Positions 16,774 through 24,894 of a DNA stretch of 64,000 nt are shown piece by piece; the stretch's first letter is position 1; each line of letters opens with the position of its first letter. The stretch lies in contig CBDCAW010000012.1 of assembly GCA_965214025.1 (NCBI GenBank), positions 62,001-126,000 on the forward strand, given 5' to 3'. The DNA comes from Granulosicoccus sp965214025. Its GTDB lineage: Bacteria > Pseudomonadota > Gammaproteobacteria > Granulosicoccales > Granulosicoccaceae. Both the position numbers and the translations under genes were made by a program. The notes beneath the pieces are model-generated. The model was not told the origin of the DNA. It saw nothing but the letters and a program-made list of their open reading frames with translations, and did not search any database.

Positions 16774-17780
16774 GCGTACCGATCGTCGACTCCGGACCGG
16801 ATGTATCCGGTCCGGCCCCCCGAGACTGGCAACGGCTGCTACCGCTGTTCCGCGAGATCAACGACCTCAAGCGGATACGTGCTCCCGGTGTACAGCCAAG
16901 CGTCGCAGGTGCCCGTTTTCGTACGGCAGCAGTTTCCCTGTTCCATTCCGCGGCTGCCACGGAGAAGGACGTGCGGCGCGACATTGCCTTCGGATTCACT
17001 GGGAATGCGATTGCCAGCACGCGCCTTGCCGCCATTTCCATCGATGACCTGGTCGCTGGTGGAATGACCAGACCGTTGGCCGGAAGTGTCTTTCAGCGCG
17101 CGATCGAGGAACGAAGGGAACTGCTGGACCCCGAGCTTTTCGATCATCTGTGCAGATCGGTCGATCGGGCAGCAGATCCGGCTTCACATGATGCCACTCA
17201 CGGCGCTTCGGTAGACGACCTGATCGGTGATGGTCAGGGTAGCTGGGTAGACAGACTGATTGCTCAGCCACGTGCGGGTGCAACCGCTCCGGGGCAGCCG
17301 CGGATCGTGCTGGAACCGGTTGAGAGCTGTGCCGAGCATTGCTTCGTCACAGCGGTTTACGCCGCATTGCTGGCGCCATTCTTCGGCGCTTCCGTGGAAG
17401 ATGCTTTCGCCATCGGCATGGCGCACCATCTCCACAATGCACGGTTGCCTGATGCGGGATTTGCCGGTGAAGCTTTGATAGGAGATGCCCTTGACGATCT
17501 CATCGCTACATTGCGTGAGGCCGTGCTTGCACAGATGCACCCTTCAACATCGGAAAGGCTGGTCCCGCTATTCGCGCAGATCGCTGGGGTGGATACGCCG
17601 TTGGCCCGAACTTTCCACACTGCCGATACCGTCGACCGAGTTCTACAGATCGAGTACTTCGCACGGAGCAATCGTTTTACCCTGAAGATGGCGATGGTCG
17701 ACATGGAGCTGGTTCATGCCGGGCCTGTTCAGGCCTTCCAGCACGCTCAGCTGGAATCCGCCGGGCTGGGACCGTCATGA
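16770..17780 (+). CDS. HD-domain-like protein of unknown function
   Basis: A 336-residue protein starting with GTG inside the stop of the cyclase gene, so translation is coupled. The C-terminal half has ESCAEHCFVTAVYAALL and then GMAHHLHNARLPD, spaced like the His and His-Asp of HD phosphohydrolases, with Asp replaced by Asn. The N-terminal half (residues 1-150) matches nothing I know. If the HD site still binds metal it could be a phosphatase acting on the cyclitol phosphate; the Asn makes this doubtful. It is most likely a soluble pathway enzyme. Confidence 0.55.
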   Translation: MSVPIVDSGPDVSGPAPRDWQRLLPLFREINDLKRIRAPGVQPSVAGARFRTAAVSLFHSAAATEKDVRRDIAFGFTGNAIASTRLAAISIDDLVAGGMTRPLAGSVFQRAIEERRELLDPELFDHLCRSVDRAADPASHDATHGASVDDLIGDGQGSWVDRLIAQPRAGATAPGQPRIVLEPVESCAEHCFVTAVYAALLAPFFGASVEDAFAIGMAHHLHNARLPDAGFAGEALIGDALDDLIATLREAVLAQMHPSTSERLVPLFAQIAGVDTPLARTFHTADTVDRVLQIEYFARSNRFTLKMAMVDMELVHAGPVQAFQHAQLESAGLGPS

Positions 17781-17840
17781 GAGACGGCCGTACCGCAGCT
17801 GCATTATTTCGATCCGATATCTGCAGCACCTCTGAGATTC

Positions 17841-20138
17841 ATGCCACTTCGCCACAGCGCATCGTTTGACCATCGAGCGGACGGCGTCTGGCGGAATGAC
17901 GCTGACCTGCAGTGGCCGCAGATCGATGGCATTCCTTTTCTGCGATCCGGTCGCGAGGAGCTGGCAGGTGAAGCGGTTGCGCTGCTGCACGCCGGCCGAC
18001 GTACCGAGGCGCTTGGCCTGTTGCTCACGGATGTCGACGACTTCGCAGCCTCGGCACCGAACCTGGGTGCTGCCGTGCAGGTGGTCAACGACGTCGAGCG
18101 CAACCGATCAACCGCACTCGAGGCGATGCGCAACCTCTCCTTCGGGCCGGTCGCGGACTACTTCGCCATTCGGCCCAGCACGCCGACCTATGTCTCTGGC
18201 CTAGAACTGTTGGCCAGTCATCTCACGGCATCGCGGCCGGTCGTGGAGCTGGCCTGCGGCATGGGTCACTTCCTGAGCCATCTGGCCAGACACGGGGTTG
18301 GCTGCGCCGGTTGTGACGTGACGTTTTCGAAGCTATGGCTGGGGCGGCACTTCCTGTTGCCGGAGAAGGTATCGTTGATCTGCGCCGATATCACCGGTGG
18401 CAGCGAATTCGTGGTGGGTTCGGCAGAGCCGCTGAGTGTTCTGTGCCACGACGCTTTCTATTTCCTGCCCGACAAGCAGCTTGCCGCTCATCGCATGGAG
18501 ACATTGTCGGGAGCGGAAGGTCAGGTACTTCTCGGGCACGTACATCTCGCCGGCTACGACCATGGTGGTATTGGCGGTGATCTTCGCGATGCGCACGACT
18601 ACGCGGCAATGTTCCGCTCGGTCACCCATGTCTACGATGATGCAGCTCTTGTTCGAGCCTGGAGTGATCGTAAAACGGCTATGCCAGAGCGCGTGGAAGC
18701 TCTGGAGGGTCGCGAAGCGATGGCGATGGTTGCCGGAACACCGGGGAACGGACTGCCGCTGTCAAGACTGAGCCTTGATCCGGCTGATGAGCTGTTGTAT
18801 CCGAACCCCTTGTTACGTGCCGATGACGGAGGCTGCCTGTACGCCGCCTGGCCCAGCGCCGCTTTCGCTCGGGAATACCGCGATGCGGCCTATCTGGGGA
18901 ATGCCCGCGCGCCGGCACCCGGCGCCTTTCCGCGTACTGCTGAAGACATCGGTGCCACCCGTCAGATCAAGCGCATCGCGCTATCGCGAGCCTTTGTGCA
19001 GGTAGCCGCCACGCCGGTACGCTGGGCAGTCATCGGTTGCGGCTGGGTTGCGCGTGATCATGTCATACCTGCATTCGCGCAAGCCCCCAATGCTCGTCTG
19101 GTTGCCCTGTGCGATGCTGATTCGGAAAGGCTGGCGAGCTGCCTGAGCGTCGGCGACAGGGGCGCCGGCGAAAGCGGCCCGGTGCGCTACACCGACCACC
19201 GCTTGATGCTGCAGCAGGAAAGCCTGGATGCGATCTACATCGCCACCCCCAATCACGTACATGCTTTGCCGTGTGTCGATGCGGCCGCTGCCGGCTGCGA
19301 TGTGTTGTGCGAAAAGCCTATCGCGTCGACGCTGGCCGACGCTCATGCGATGCTGGAAGCCTGTCGAGTCGCGGGGGTCACCTACGCCACCGCCTTTGAT
19401 CAGCGTTTTCATGAAGCCCACCATGTATTGCGTGAAGCGGTTCGTCAGGGAAGGCTGGGTACCATCACCCAGGCGCGGATTCACTACGCCTGCCAGGTCG
19501 ACGCCAGCTGGCGAGCGAATGCGGACGATACCGACAACTGGCGGCTCGATCGCAAGCGTGCGGGCGGAGGCGCCGTGATCGATCTGGCACCGCATGCACT
19601 GGATCTGCTCGCGTTCGTACTCGACGACGAGCCCTGCGAGCTCGAGATGAAGTTGCAGCCACGGTTGAATGGTCCGGCCGGTGAACAGGTGGATGCCGGC
19701 GGTGTACTGAGCGTCGTGTTCGCCGGCGCAAGCCTGGCAAGCATTCATGTTTCCTATCAGACGCCGGAGTTTCTGCCGCGTCGGGACATCGAGTTGATCG
19801 GCACTACCGGCGGTGCACGAGGCCTCGACACCATGGGGCAGACACCGGGTGGGCAGATCGAATGGCGAAGCCGGGACGAAACGCGCGTCGAGACCTTCTC
19901 CACATCGCCTGCACTATCACCCTTCGCCCGGCAGATCGAAGCCTTTTCATCCTTTCGGAACGCGGGACGGCCATGGCCTTTCTCGCCGCAGCGTGATCTG
20001 GCACATTTCACAGTGCTGCTCGATGCCATGAACCGGGCGGAGGCGAAGCTCGTTTCGGCTCGAACGGGCAACGATGAATCGCTAGCCTCGACTGCGACAT
20101 CTTCAAAGAAAAGCTCGCCCGTTACGCGGGCTCACTAG
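17841..20138 (+). CDS. Fusion of a SAM methyltransferase-like domain and a Gfo/Idh/MocA oxidoreductase
   Basis: A 765-residue two-domain protein. Residues 60-300 form a class I methyltransferase-like fold: VVELACGMGHFLSHLA (SAM motif I, 134-148) and LICADITGG. Residues 390-740 are a Gfo/Idh/MocA dehydrogenase: RWAVIGCGWVARDHVIPAF (NAD-binding), IYIATPNHVHALP, CEKPIAST with the catalytic Lys (near 492), and GGGAVIDLAPHALDLL with the His. Such dehydrogenases oxidise hydroxyls of inositols and sugars, fitting a cyclitol from the first gene. The joining of the two activities suggests consecutive steps on one intermediate. The gap to the next gene is 16 bp. Confidence 0.8.
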   Translation: MPLRHSASFDHRADGVWRNDADLQWPQIDGIPFLRSGREELAGEAVALLHAGRRTEALGLLLTDVDDFAASAPNLGAAVQVVNDVERNRSTALEAMRNLSFGPVADYFAIRPSTPTYVSGLELLASHLTASRPVVELACGMGHFLSHLARHGVGCAGCDVTFSKLWLGRHFLLPEKVSLICADITGGSEFVVGSAEPLSVLCHDAFYFLPDKQLAAHRMETLSGAEGQVLLGHVHLAGYDHGGIGGDLRDAHDYAAMFRSVTHVYDDAALVRAWSDRKTAMPERVEALEGREAMAMVAGTPGNGLPLSRLSLDPADELLYPNPLLRADDGGCLYAAWPSAAFAREYRDAAYLGNARAPAPGAFPRTAEDIGATRQIKRIALSRAFVQVAATPVRWAVIGCGWVARDHVIPAFAQAPNARLVALCDADSERLASCLSVGDRGAGESGPVRYTDHRLMLQQESLDAIYIATPNHVHALPCVDAAAAGCDVLCEKPIASTLADAHAMLEACRVAGVTYATAFDQRFHEAHHVLREAVRQGRLGTITQARIHYACQVDASWRANADDTDNWRLDRKRAGGGAVIDLAPHALDLLAFVLDDEPCELEMKLQPRLNGPAGEQVDAGGVLSVVFAGASLASIHVSYQTPEFLPRRDIELIGTTGGARGLDTMGQTPGGQIEWRSRDETRVETFSTSPALSPFARQIEAFSSFRNAGRPWPFSPQRDLAHFTVLLDAMNRAEAKLVSARTGNDESLASTATSSKKSSPVTRAH

Positions 20139-20154
20139 TTCAGGACCCAGGCCC

Positions 20155-21420
20155 ATGCGCATCTGTTTCATCTCCAGACGCTACTTCCCTGCCATCAGTG
20201 GCATGAGCGTGTATGCGGAAAACCTTTTGAGGCAATTGGTCGCACTCGGTCACGATGTGGTGATGATTTCGCAGTACCGGGATGATGTGATCGGCAGGGG
20301 CATCTACGGTGGCGGGCCTCCGCCTGACGTTCATGGGGTGCGGGTGGTAGGGCTGGAGAGTAGTGGCGAGGCCCGCGCCAGTGCGGGTGGCGTGGCCGAC
20401 TTCGAAGCAGACATCGAGACCATGACGGCCACCGCTGTTGCCGAACATGAGAGATCTCCGTTCGATCTGGTGCATGCCCAGTACAGCTACCCGACGGGCC
20501 TGGCCGCACTCGAAGTCAGCCGGCTCACGGGCATACCGAACGTGATCAGCATTCAGGGGGGTGACGGCCATTGGGTAGGGGCCTGCTGTGAAACCCACAA
20601 GTTGGCCATGCAAGCGGTTCTCGAGCATGCCAATGCTCTGCTCATCGGTTGTCACTCATTTGCCGAAGAGGTACAGGACAATCACGGGACGGCAGCGTCG
20701 AGATTCACGATCGTACCGGGGGGCGTCGATACGGAGCGGTTCCATGTTTCGCCCGGCAGACGTGCCGGCAACTTGCAGACGCCGCCCAGATTTCTTTATC
20801 ACGGACGGGTAGACAAGCGCAAAGGTGCAATTGACCTGATCGATGCAGTTGCCCTGTTGCGTGACGGGCCCGCCTTCGAGGTAGTGATCAGCGGTATCGG
20901 TCCGGACCTGGAAGCGGCGCGTGAGCACGTCGAAGAGCTTGACCTTTCCGAGCGCGTCCGGTTCACGGGTCACGTGGCGTACGGGGTCGCACCTGAGGTA
21001 TACCGAGACGCTGATATATTCGTGTCGCCCACCTGGTCGGAGGGTTTTTCCAATACGATACTGGAGGCCATGGCCAGCGGCCTGCCAGTGATCTCGACAC
21101 GTTCCGTAGGTGTGGTGGACTGCATCGATCACGAGCGCAACGGCTTGCTCGTGGCCTGCCACGACATCACCGATTTTGCCGCACAGATGCAGCGTCTGCT
21201 CGTCGATCATCCGCTGCGCGGGCGCCTGGCAGAGGCGGCACTCGCCGATGTACGTGATCGCTACCGTTGGCCGGTGGTTGCCGCTCAGATCGAAGCGACC
21301 TATCGCGAGGTGCTTGAAATGCAACCCGACAACACCTGGGAAACCTTCTATACACCGGGTCGGAGTGTGGCCATTGCCGACCTGGGTTGCCGATTCCGAC
21401 AGCAGCCGCATCTTCTGTGA
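20155..21420 (+). CDS. GT4-family glycosyltransferase
   Basis: A 421-residue GT-B glycosyltransferase. The N terminus MRICFISRRYFPAISGMSVYAENL carries the acceptor-side loop, HGRVDKRKG starts the donor-binding half, and EGFSNTILEAMASGLPVI is the GT4 E-x7-E signature. GT4 enzymes with this layout include MshA and BshA, which add GlcNAc to inositol phosphate or malate. The sugar donor and acceptor here are unknown. Five bases after its stop comes a PIG-L deacetylase, which strengthens the GlcNAc idea by analogy only. No membrane segment is present. Confidence 0.88.
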   Translation: MRICFISRRYFPAISGMSVYAENLLRQLVALGHDVVMISQYRDDVIGRGIYGGGPPPDVHGVRVVGLESSGEARASAGGVADFEADIETMTATAVAEHERSPFDLVHAQYSYPTGLAALEVSRLTGIPNVISIQGGDGHWVGACCETHKLAMQAVLEHANALLIGCHSFAEEVQDNHGTAASRFTIVPGGVDTERFHVSPGRRAGNLQTPPRFLYHGRVDKRKGAIDLIDAVALLRDGPAFEVVISGIGPDLEAAREHVEELDLSERVRFTGHVAYGVAPEVYRDADIFVSPTWSEGFSNTILEAMASGLPVISTRSVGVVDCIDHERNGLLVACHDITDFAAQMQRLLVDHPLRGRLAEAALADVRDRYRWPVVAAQIEATYREVLEMQPDNTWETFYTPGRSVAIADLGCRFRQQPHLL

Positions 21421-21425
21421 ACGCG

Positions 21426-22253
21426 ATGCCCGTCGCACTCTTTCTCTCACCGCACCTGGATGACGCTGCGTTCTCCTGCGCGGAACCCATGCTGAGCTTG
21501 CAACAGGCAGGTTGGGAGGTGGTCTGCGCCACCGTGTTCACGGCATCCGTGGCTTCGCCGGAAGGTTTCGCACTGGCGTGTCAGCTCGACAAGGGCCTGG
21601 CGGCAGACGTCGACTACATGGCACTGCGCCGGGCCGAGGATCGTGTGTGCATGGAACGGCTCGGCGTCGGTTGGCGGCACCTGGACCTGTGCGAGGCGCC
21701 GCATCGTGGCTATGACGATGTGGGCGAACTGTTCGGACCGGTGCGGAGCGACGATACAGCCTGCGAGGACGTGGCGAGGGCATTGCATCAGCTGGTGAGC
21801 GAGTACCGGCCGACGGTATGTTTCGCACCGCTTGCGATCGGGCACCATGTCGACCATCGGGTGATCGTCGATTGCCTGAGTCGGGAAGACTCCGCACGGG
21901 GTAAGTCGTGGATTCATCGGCCGACCCGTGCCGATCGGACCCCGCCAGCGTCTGCCGTCGAATGGCCGGCGCTGCTGCACTTCGCCGATCAACCTTATGC
22001 GGCGAAGAACCCGAACGAGCGTGATCACGTGATCAGCGCGCTCGGAAAGGTGTCATGCCTGCATTTTTCCACTCGACGCGAAAGACGCCAACGAGCGATC
22101 ACAGCCATCGAGGCGTACACCACTCAGGTGCCGTTTCAGTTCGGTAGCACGCTGGCGATGCAGGCGACTCTCGGTGACCTGATGGCTCAGGGCACCTCGT
22201 TCTGGCAGCGCGGTGAACCCACCGACGTACTGAATCACTTTCTCGTCAACTGA
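21426..22253 (+). CDS. PIG-L family N-deacetylase
   Basis: A 275-residue zinc hydrolase of the LmbE/PIG-L family. It opens with MPVALFLSPHLDDAAFSC, the zinc and base motif (usually PHPDD), and has GHHVDHR at about residue 137, which supplies the third zinc ligand. Family members such as MshB and BshB remove acetyl from GlcNAc conjugates. The ATG at 21426 lies five bases after the glycosyltransferase stop; the frame extends back into that gene but the family start is here. Probably deacetylates the product of the preceding glycosyltransferase. Confidence 0.88.
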   Translation: MPVALFLSPHLDDAAFSCAEPMLSLQQAGWEVVCATVFTASVASPEGFALACQLDKGLAADVDYMALRRAEDRVCMERLGVGWRHLDLCEAPHRGYDDVGELFGPVRSDDTACEDVARALHQLVSEYRPTVCFAPLAIGHHVDHRVIVDCLSREDSARGKSWIHRPTRADRTPPASAVEWPALLHFADQPYAAKNPNERDHVISALGKVSCLHFSTRRERRQRAITAIEAYTTQVPFQFGSTLAMQATLGDLMAQGTSFWQRGEPTDVLNHFLVN

Positions 22254-22260
22254 GCGTCTC

Positions 22261-23145
22261 ATGCCCGGACTTGCCCCCTTTCTCCCCGGCCTTCGATTAC
22301 CCGCGTGGTACTGCACCAATTGCGGATTCTGGCAACGCTACTTCGAGGTTCCATCATCCTGCCCCTTGTGTCTGGATGCCAGGCATGTGCTGCCGACGGA
22401 GGGCTGGCGGTTTCTCGACGTGGAACAGGCGCGAACAGCCTACCCCATGCATTGGCGTGAACTGGAAGCCGGCATCTGGGAATTCTGGAACGATCCGGTG
22501 GAAGGTATCGGCGCACATTGCTACCTGGCGGTGACCGACGCGGGCAACTTCATGTTCGAAGGTGCGGCCGTGTTCTGCGATGCGGCTCTCGAGCACATCA
22601 CGAATCTCGGCGGTATCGACGTGTTGTCGGCATCGCATCCGCACAGCTACGGCGCCCTGTGGCAGTTGCAGGATCATTTCCAACCGGAACTGGTGCTGCA
22701 CCCCGGCGATTTGATCTGGTGGAGTGCGTTCTGCGTGACCTGGACCTTCGATGAACAGCTGCGTGTGCTGCCCGACGTGGAACTGCACCGTACCGGTGGC
22801 CATTTCGAAGGTCACACGGTCGCCTGGCTGATCGACAGAAAGATCGTCTGCTGTGGCGATGCGCTCAAGTTCGAACTCGACCCCGAGGACGATCGCCGTG
22901 CATTGACCGTATCGACACACAAGGCGTTCGTGCGGGGTATTCCGTGCAGCCATGACGAGTGCCGACGTTATCGCGACGTGTTCGCCCGCCTGGATTTCGA
23001 TCAGACGTGGACGCCCTTCGAGGCGGCTGCCAACAGCGGACGGGAACGCACTGTCGCCCTGTTCGATCTCATGCTCGCCGGACGTCCTCATCCACGGCAA
23101 GTTCCCTTCGCGGACCTGCCGGGTGCAGACCCCGCTACCGATTGA
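22261..23145 (+). CDS. MBL-fold hydrolase with N-terminal zinc ribbon
   Basis: A 294-residue protein. Residues 17-36 hold CTNCG and CPLC, a four-Cys zinc ribbon, followed by a metallo-beta-lactamase fold: SASHPHSYGALW (first two metal His, without the usual following Asp-His), GGHFEGHT and CCGDALKF. This wording recalls a widespread uncharacterised MBL family with SHPHYY and GGHF motifs. The substrate is unknown; thioester, lactone or phosphoester hydrolysis would all fit. It follows the deacetylase by seven bases and precedes the YcaO gene by 61. Confidence 0.83.
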   Translation: MPGLAPFLPGLRLPAWYCTNCGFWQRYFEVPSSCPLCLDARHVLPTEGWRFLDVEQARTAYPMHWRELEAGIWEFWNDPVEGIGAHCYLAVTDAGNFMFEGAAVFCDAALEHITNLGGIDVLSASHPHSYGALWQLQDHFQPELVLHPGDLIWWSAFCVTWTFDEQLRVLPDVELHRTGGHFEGHTVAWLIDRKIVCCGDALKFELDPEDDRRALTVSTHKAFVRGIPCSHDECRRYRDVFARLDFDQTWTPFEAAANSGRERTVALFDLMLAGRPHPRQVPFADLPGADPATD

Positions 23146-23206
23146 GTTTCACCCGTAGTTTTCAAGCGTACCCTCCGTGCTGGAAAACGATAACGATACT
23201 GCAGAC

Positions 23207-24760
23207 ATGACAGACACACCTATTGGCCCGAGCGATGACGAACTCGAGGTAGCCACCCGTCTCTATCGAAACCACTTCGGCTCGGCCCAGGTCGTCGACT
23301 TCGATATCGGTCCGCTAGACCGTCTGGGTCATTCCATCGTGGTTGCCGGAATACGCACGGAGGACGGCTTCAGCAACGACGGATTCGGCTATGGAGGGAG
23401 CGCCATGGAAGCAGGCGTCGGAGCCTTGGGCGAGATGTCTGAAACCTATCATGTACATCGAGCGCTGGAGCATGCGCCGGCTTGCGAGGGGTTGTCGCAC
23501 CAGGCGATGGTGAAACGATTCGGTACCCACTCGGTCATTGACCCGCTCACTCTGTGCCTGCCCGCAGGCAGCGATTACAACCCCGCATTGCCACTGCGCT
23601 GGGTCGAGCTGCGTGCCTGGCCGCAAGGCAAGCCGGTATGGGCGCCGCGCGAATGCATCGCCACCAACCCCTTCACGTACGGCACGCGCTCCAGCAACGT
23701 GCTCATGAGTACGGAGCAGCAGTCGGTGTGCCTGTTTCGCCCCATTACCTGCGGTCTCGGCGCGGGTATATCCCTGGAGCAGGCACTGTCGCACGGGGTG
23801 CTGGAACTGCTGCAACGCGATGGCAACTGCACGCGCTTTCGAGCGATGGACCAGGGAGTCGATCTGGAGCTGGATCACATCGAGGATCCGGGCATCAGAA
23901 AGATTCTGGCGAAGCTTGCGACGCAGGGCATTCGGGTAAGGCCGAAACTGGCATCCACGGAATTCGATCTGGTCAACCTCTACGTAATCGGTGAGGCCAT
24001 TGCCGGTTCTTCCGCCGATGCAGACGATTTTCCGTTGATGGCGACGGCCTGCGGTGAAGCGGTGCACGCCAATCGTGAGCGGGCGCTGCGCAAGGCATTG
24101 CTGGAGTTCCTCGCTGCCCGGGTGCGCAAGACTTTCATGCACGGCCCGCTCGAACCGATTCGTCAGCTGGCGCCGGCCACCTATAACGACAACATAATGG
24201 CGGCGGTGGACCCTGCCGACGAGGAGCCACGGGCTCTCGAGGCGATGGTAGGCTGGCTTGGAAAGAGTGCAACGCAGTTGCGTGAGCTACTGTCACACTC
24301 CGTGTTCTCGACACGCGAAACGCGCCTGTTCTCCAGCTTGCCATCGATACCGGATACCGCGGTGAGTGACCCGGACAATCGCCTCGCCGATCTCACCGTT
24401 CGCTTGCGCACGCAGGATTTGTCGGTCTTCTATCTGGATGCAAGCCCACCTGGAGAGGCGGCGCCGCGGGTCGTCAAGAGCGTGGTACCGAACCTGGAGG
24501 GCGAAACACTGAGCTACTACCGGATCGGTGAGCGTGGTGTACACCGGCTACTGAAAGAAGAGCCCGGGCTGGTAGCCATCGGCAGGATGACCGATGACTT
24601 CTCGTTGCGAATTCCACTGACCGCTGCGGCCGAGACCCGGCTCGGCGGCCAGGCCTGGTTCAACCCCGCACGTGCCGAAGCCATCGTCGGTTCACTCTAC
24701 CCGTTGTATCGCGAACCGAGCAGTCATAGCGCGCAGAAGCGCCTGCAGGAGCAACGATAA
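23207..24760 (+). CDS. YcaO-domain protein (stand-alone)
   Basis: A 517-residue YcaO protein. YcaO enzymes use ATP to activate amide carbonyls (azolines, thioamides, amidines) or have unknown roles. Visible signatures: GAGISLEQALSHGVLELLQRD (ATP site; typical members read ELIERD), ACGEAVHANRERALRKALLEFLAAR (typical members end EAxQxR; the Gln is Ala here) and KSVVPNLEGETL near the C terminus. No TfuA, E1-like or ocin-ThiF partner and no clear precursor peptide gene is nearby. The ATG at 23207 is chosen; a GTG at 23177 is possible. It is the last gene of the operon and the altered ATP motifs make its chemistry uncertain. Confidence 0.85.
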   Translation: MTDTPIGPSDDELEVATRLYRNHFGSAQVVDFDIGPLDRLGHSIVVAGIRTEDGFSNDGFGYGGSAMEAGVGALGEMSETYHVHRALEHAPACEGLSHQAMVKRFGTHSVIDPLTLCLPAGSDYNPALPLRWVELRAWPQGKPVWAPRECIATNPFTYGTRSSNVLMSTEQQSVCLFRPITCGLGAGISLEQALSHGVLELLQRDGNCTRFRAMDQGVDLELDHIEDPGIRKILAKLATQGIRVRPKLASTEFDLVNLYVIGEAIAGSSADADDFPLMATACGEAVHANRERALRKALLEFLAARVRKTFMHGPLEPIRQLAPATYNDNIMAAVDPADEEPRALEAMVGWLGKSATQLRELLSHSVFSTRETRLFSSLPSIPDTAVSDPDNRLADLTVRLRTQDLSVFYLDASPPGEAAPRVVKSVVPNLEGETLSYYRIGERGVHRLLKEEPGLVAIGRMTDDFSLRIPLTAAAETRLGGQAWFNPARAEAIVGSLYPLYREPSSHSAQKRLQEQR

Positions 24761-24852
24761 CCCCATTCAAAGGGGAGTAGAGAGCCCCCCCTTGTGAAAG
24801 CTTTGCCAGAACTGATAATGCAAGTCGATCAAACTCGATCTGGTATCGTGCC

Positions 24853-24877
24853 ACTTGAATAGCGATATCTTTCAAGT
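24853..24877. promoter_or_regulatory. 7-bp inverted repeat before the binding-protein gene
   Basis: ACTTGAA (24853-24859) and TTCAAGT (24871-24877) form an exact inverted repeat with 11 bases between, ending 17 bases before the ATG at 24895. It may be an operator; no regulator is evident. Confidence 0.3.
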
Positions 24878-24894
24878 TGAACGGACAGCATCAC

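Noticed and set aside
24761..24775. CCCC-ATTCAAA-GGGG hairpin after the YcaO gene as a terminator
   Set aside because: Only a four-base stem and no following T-run.
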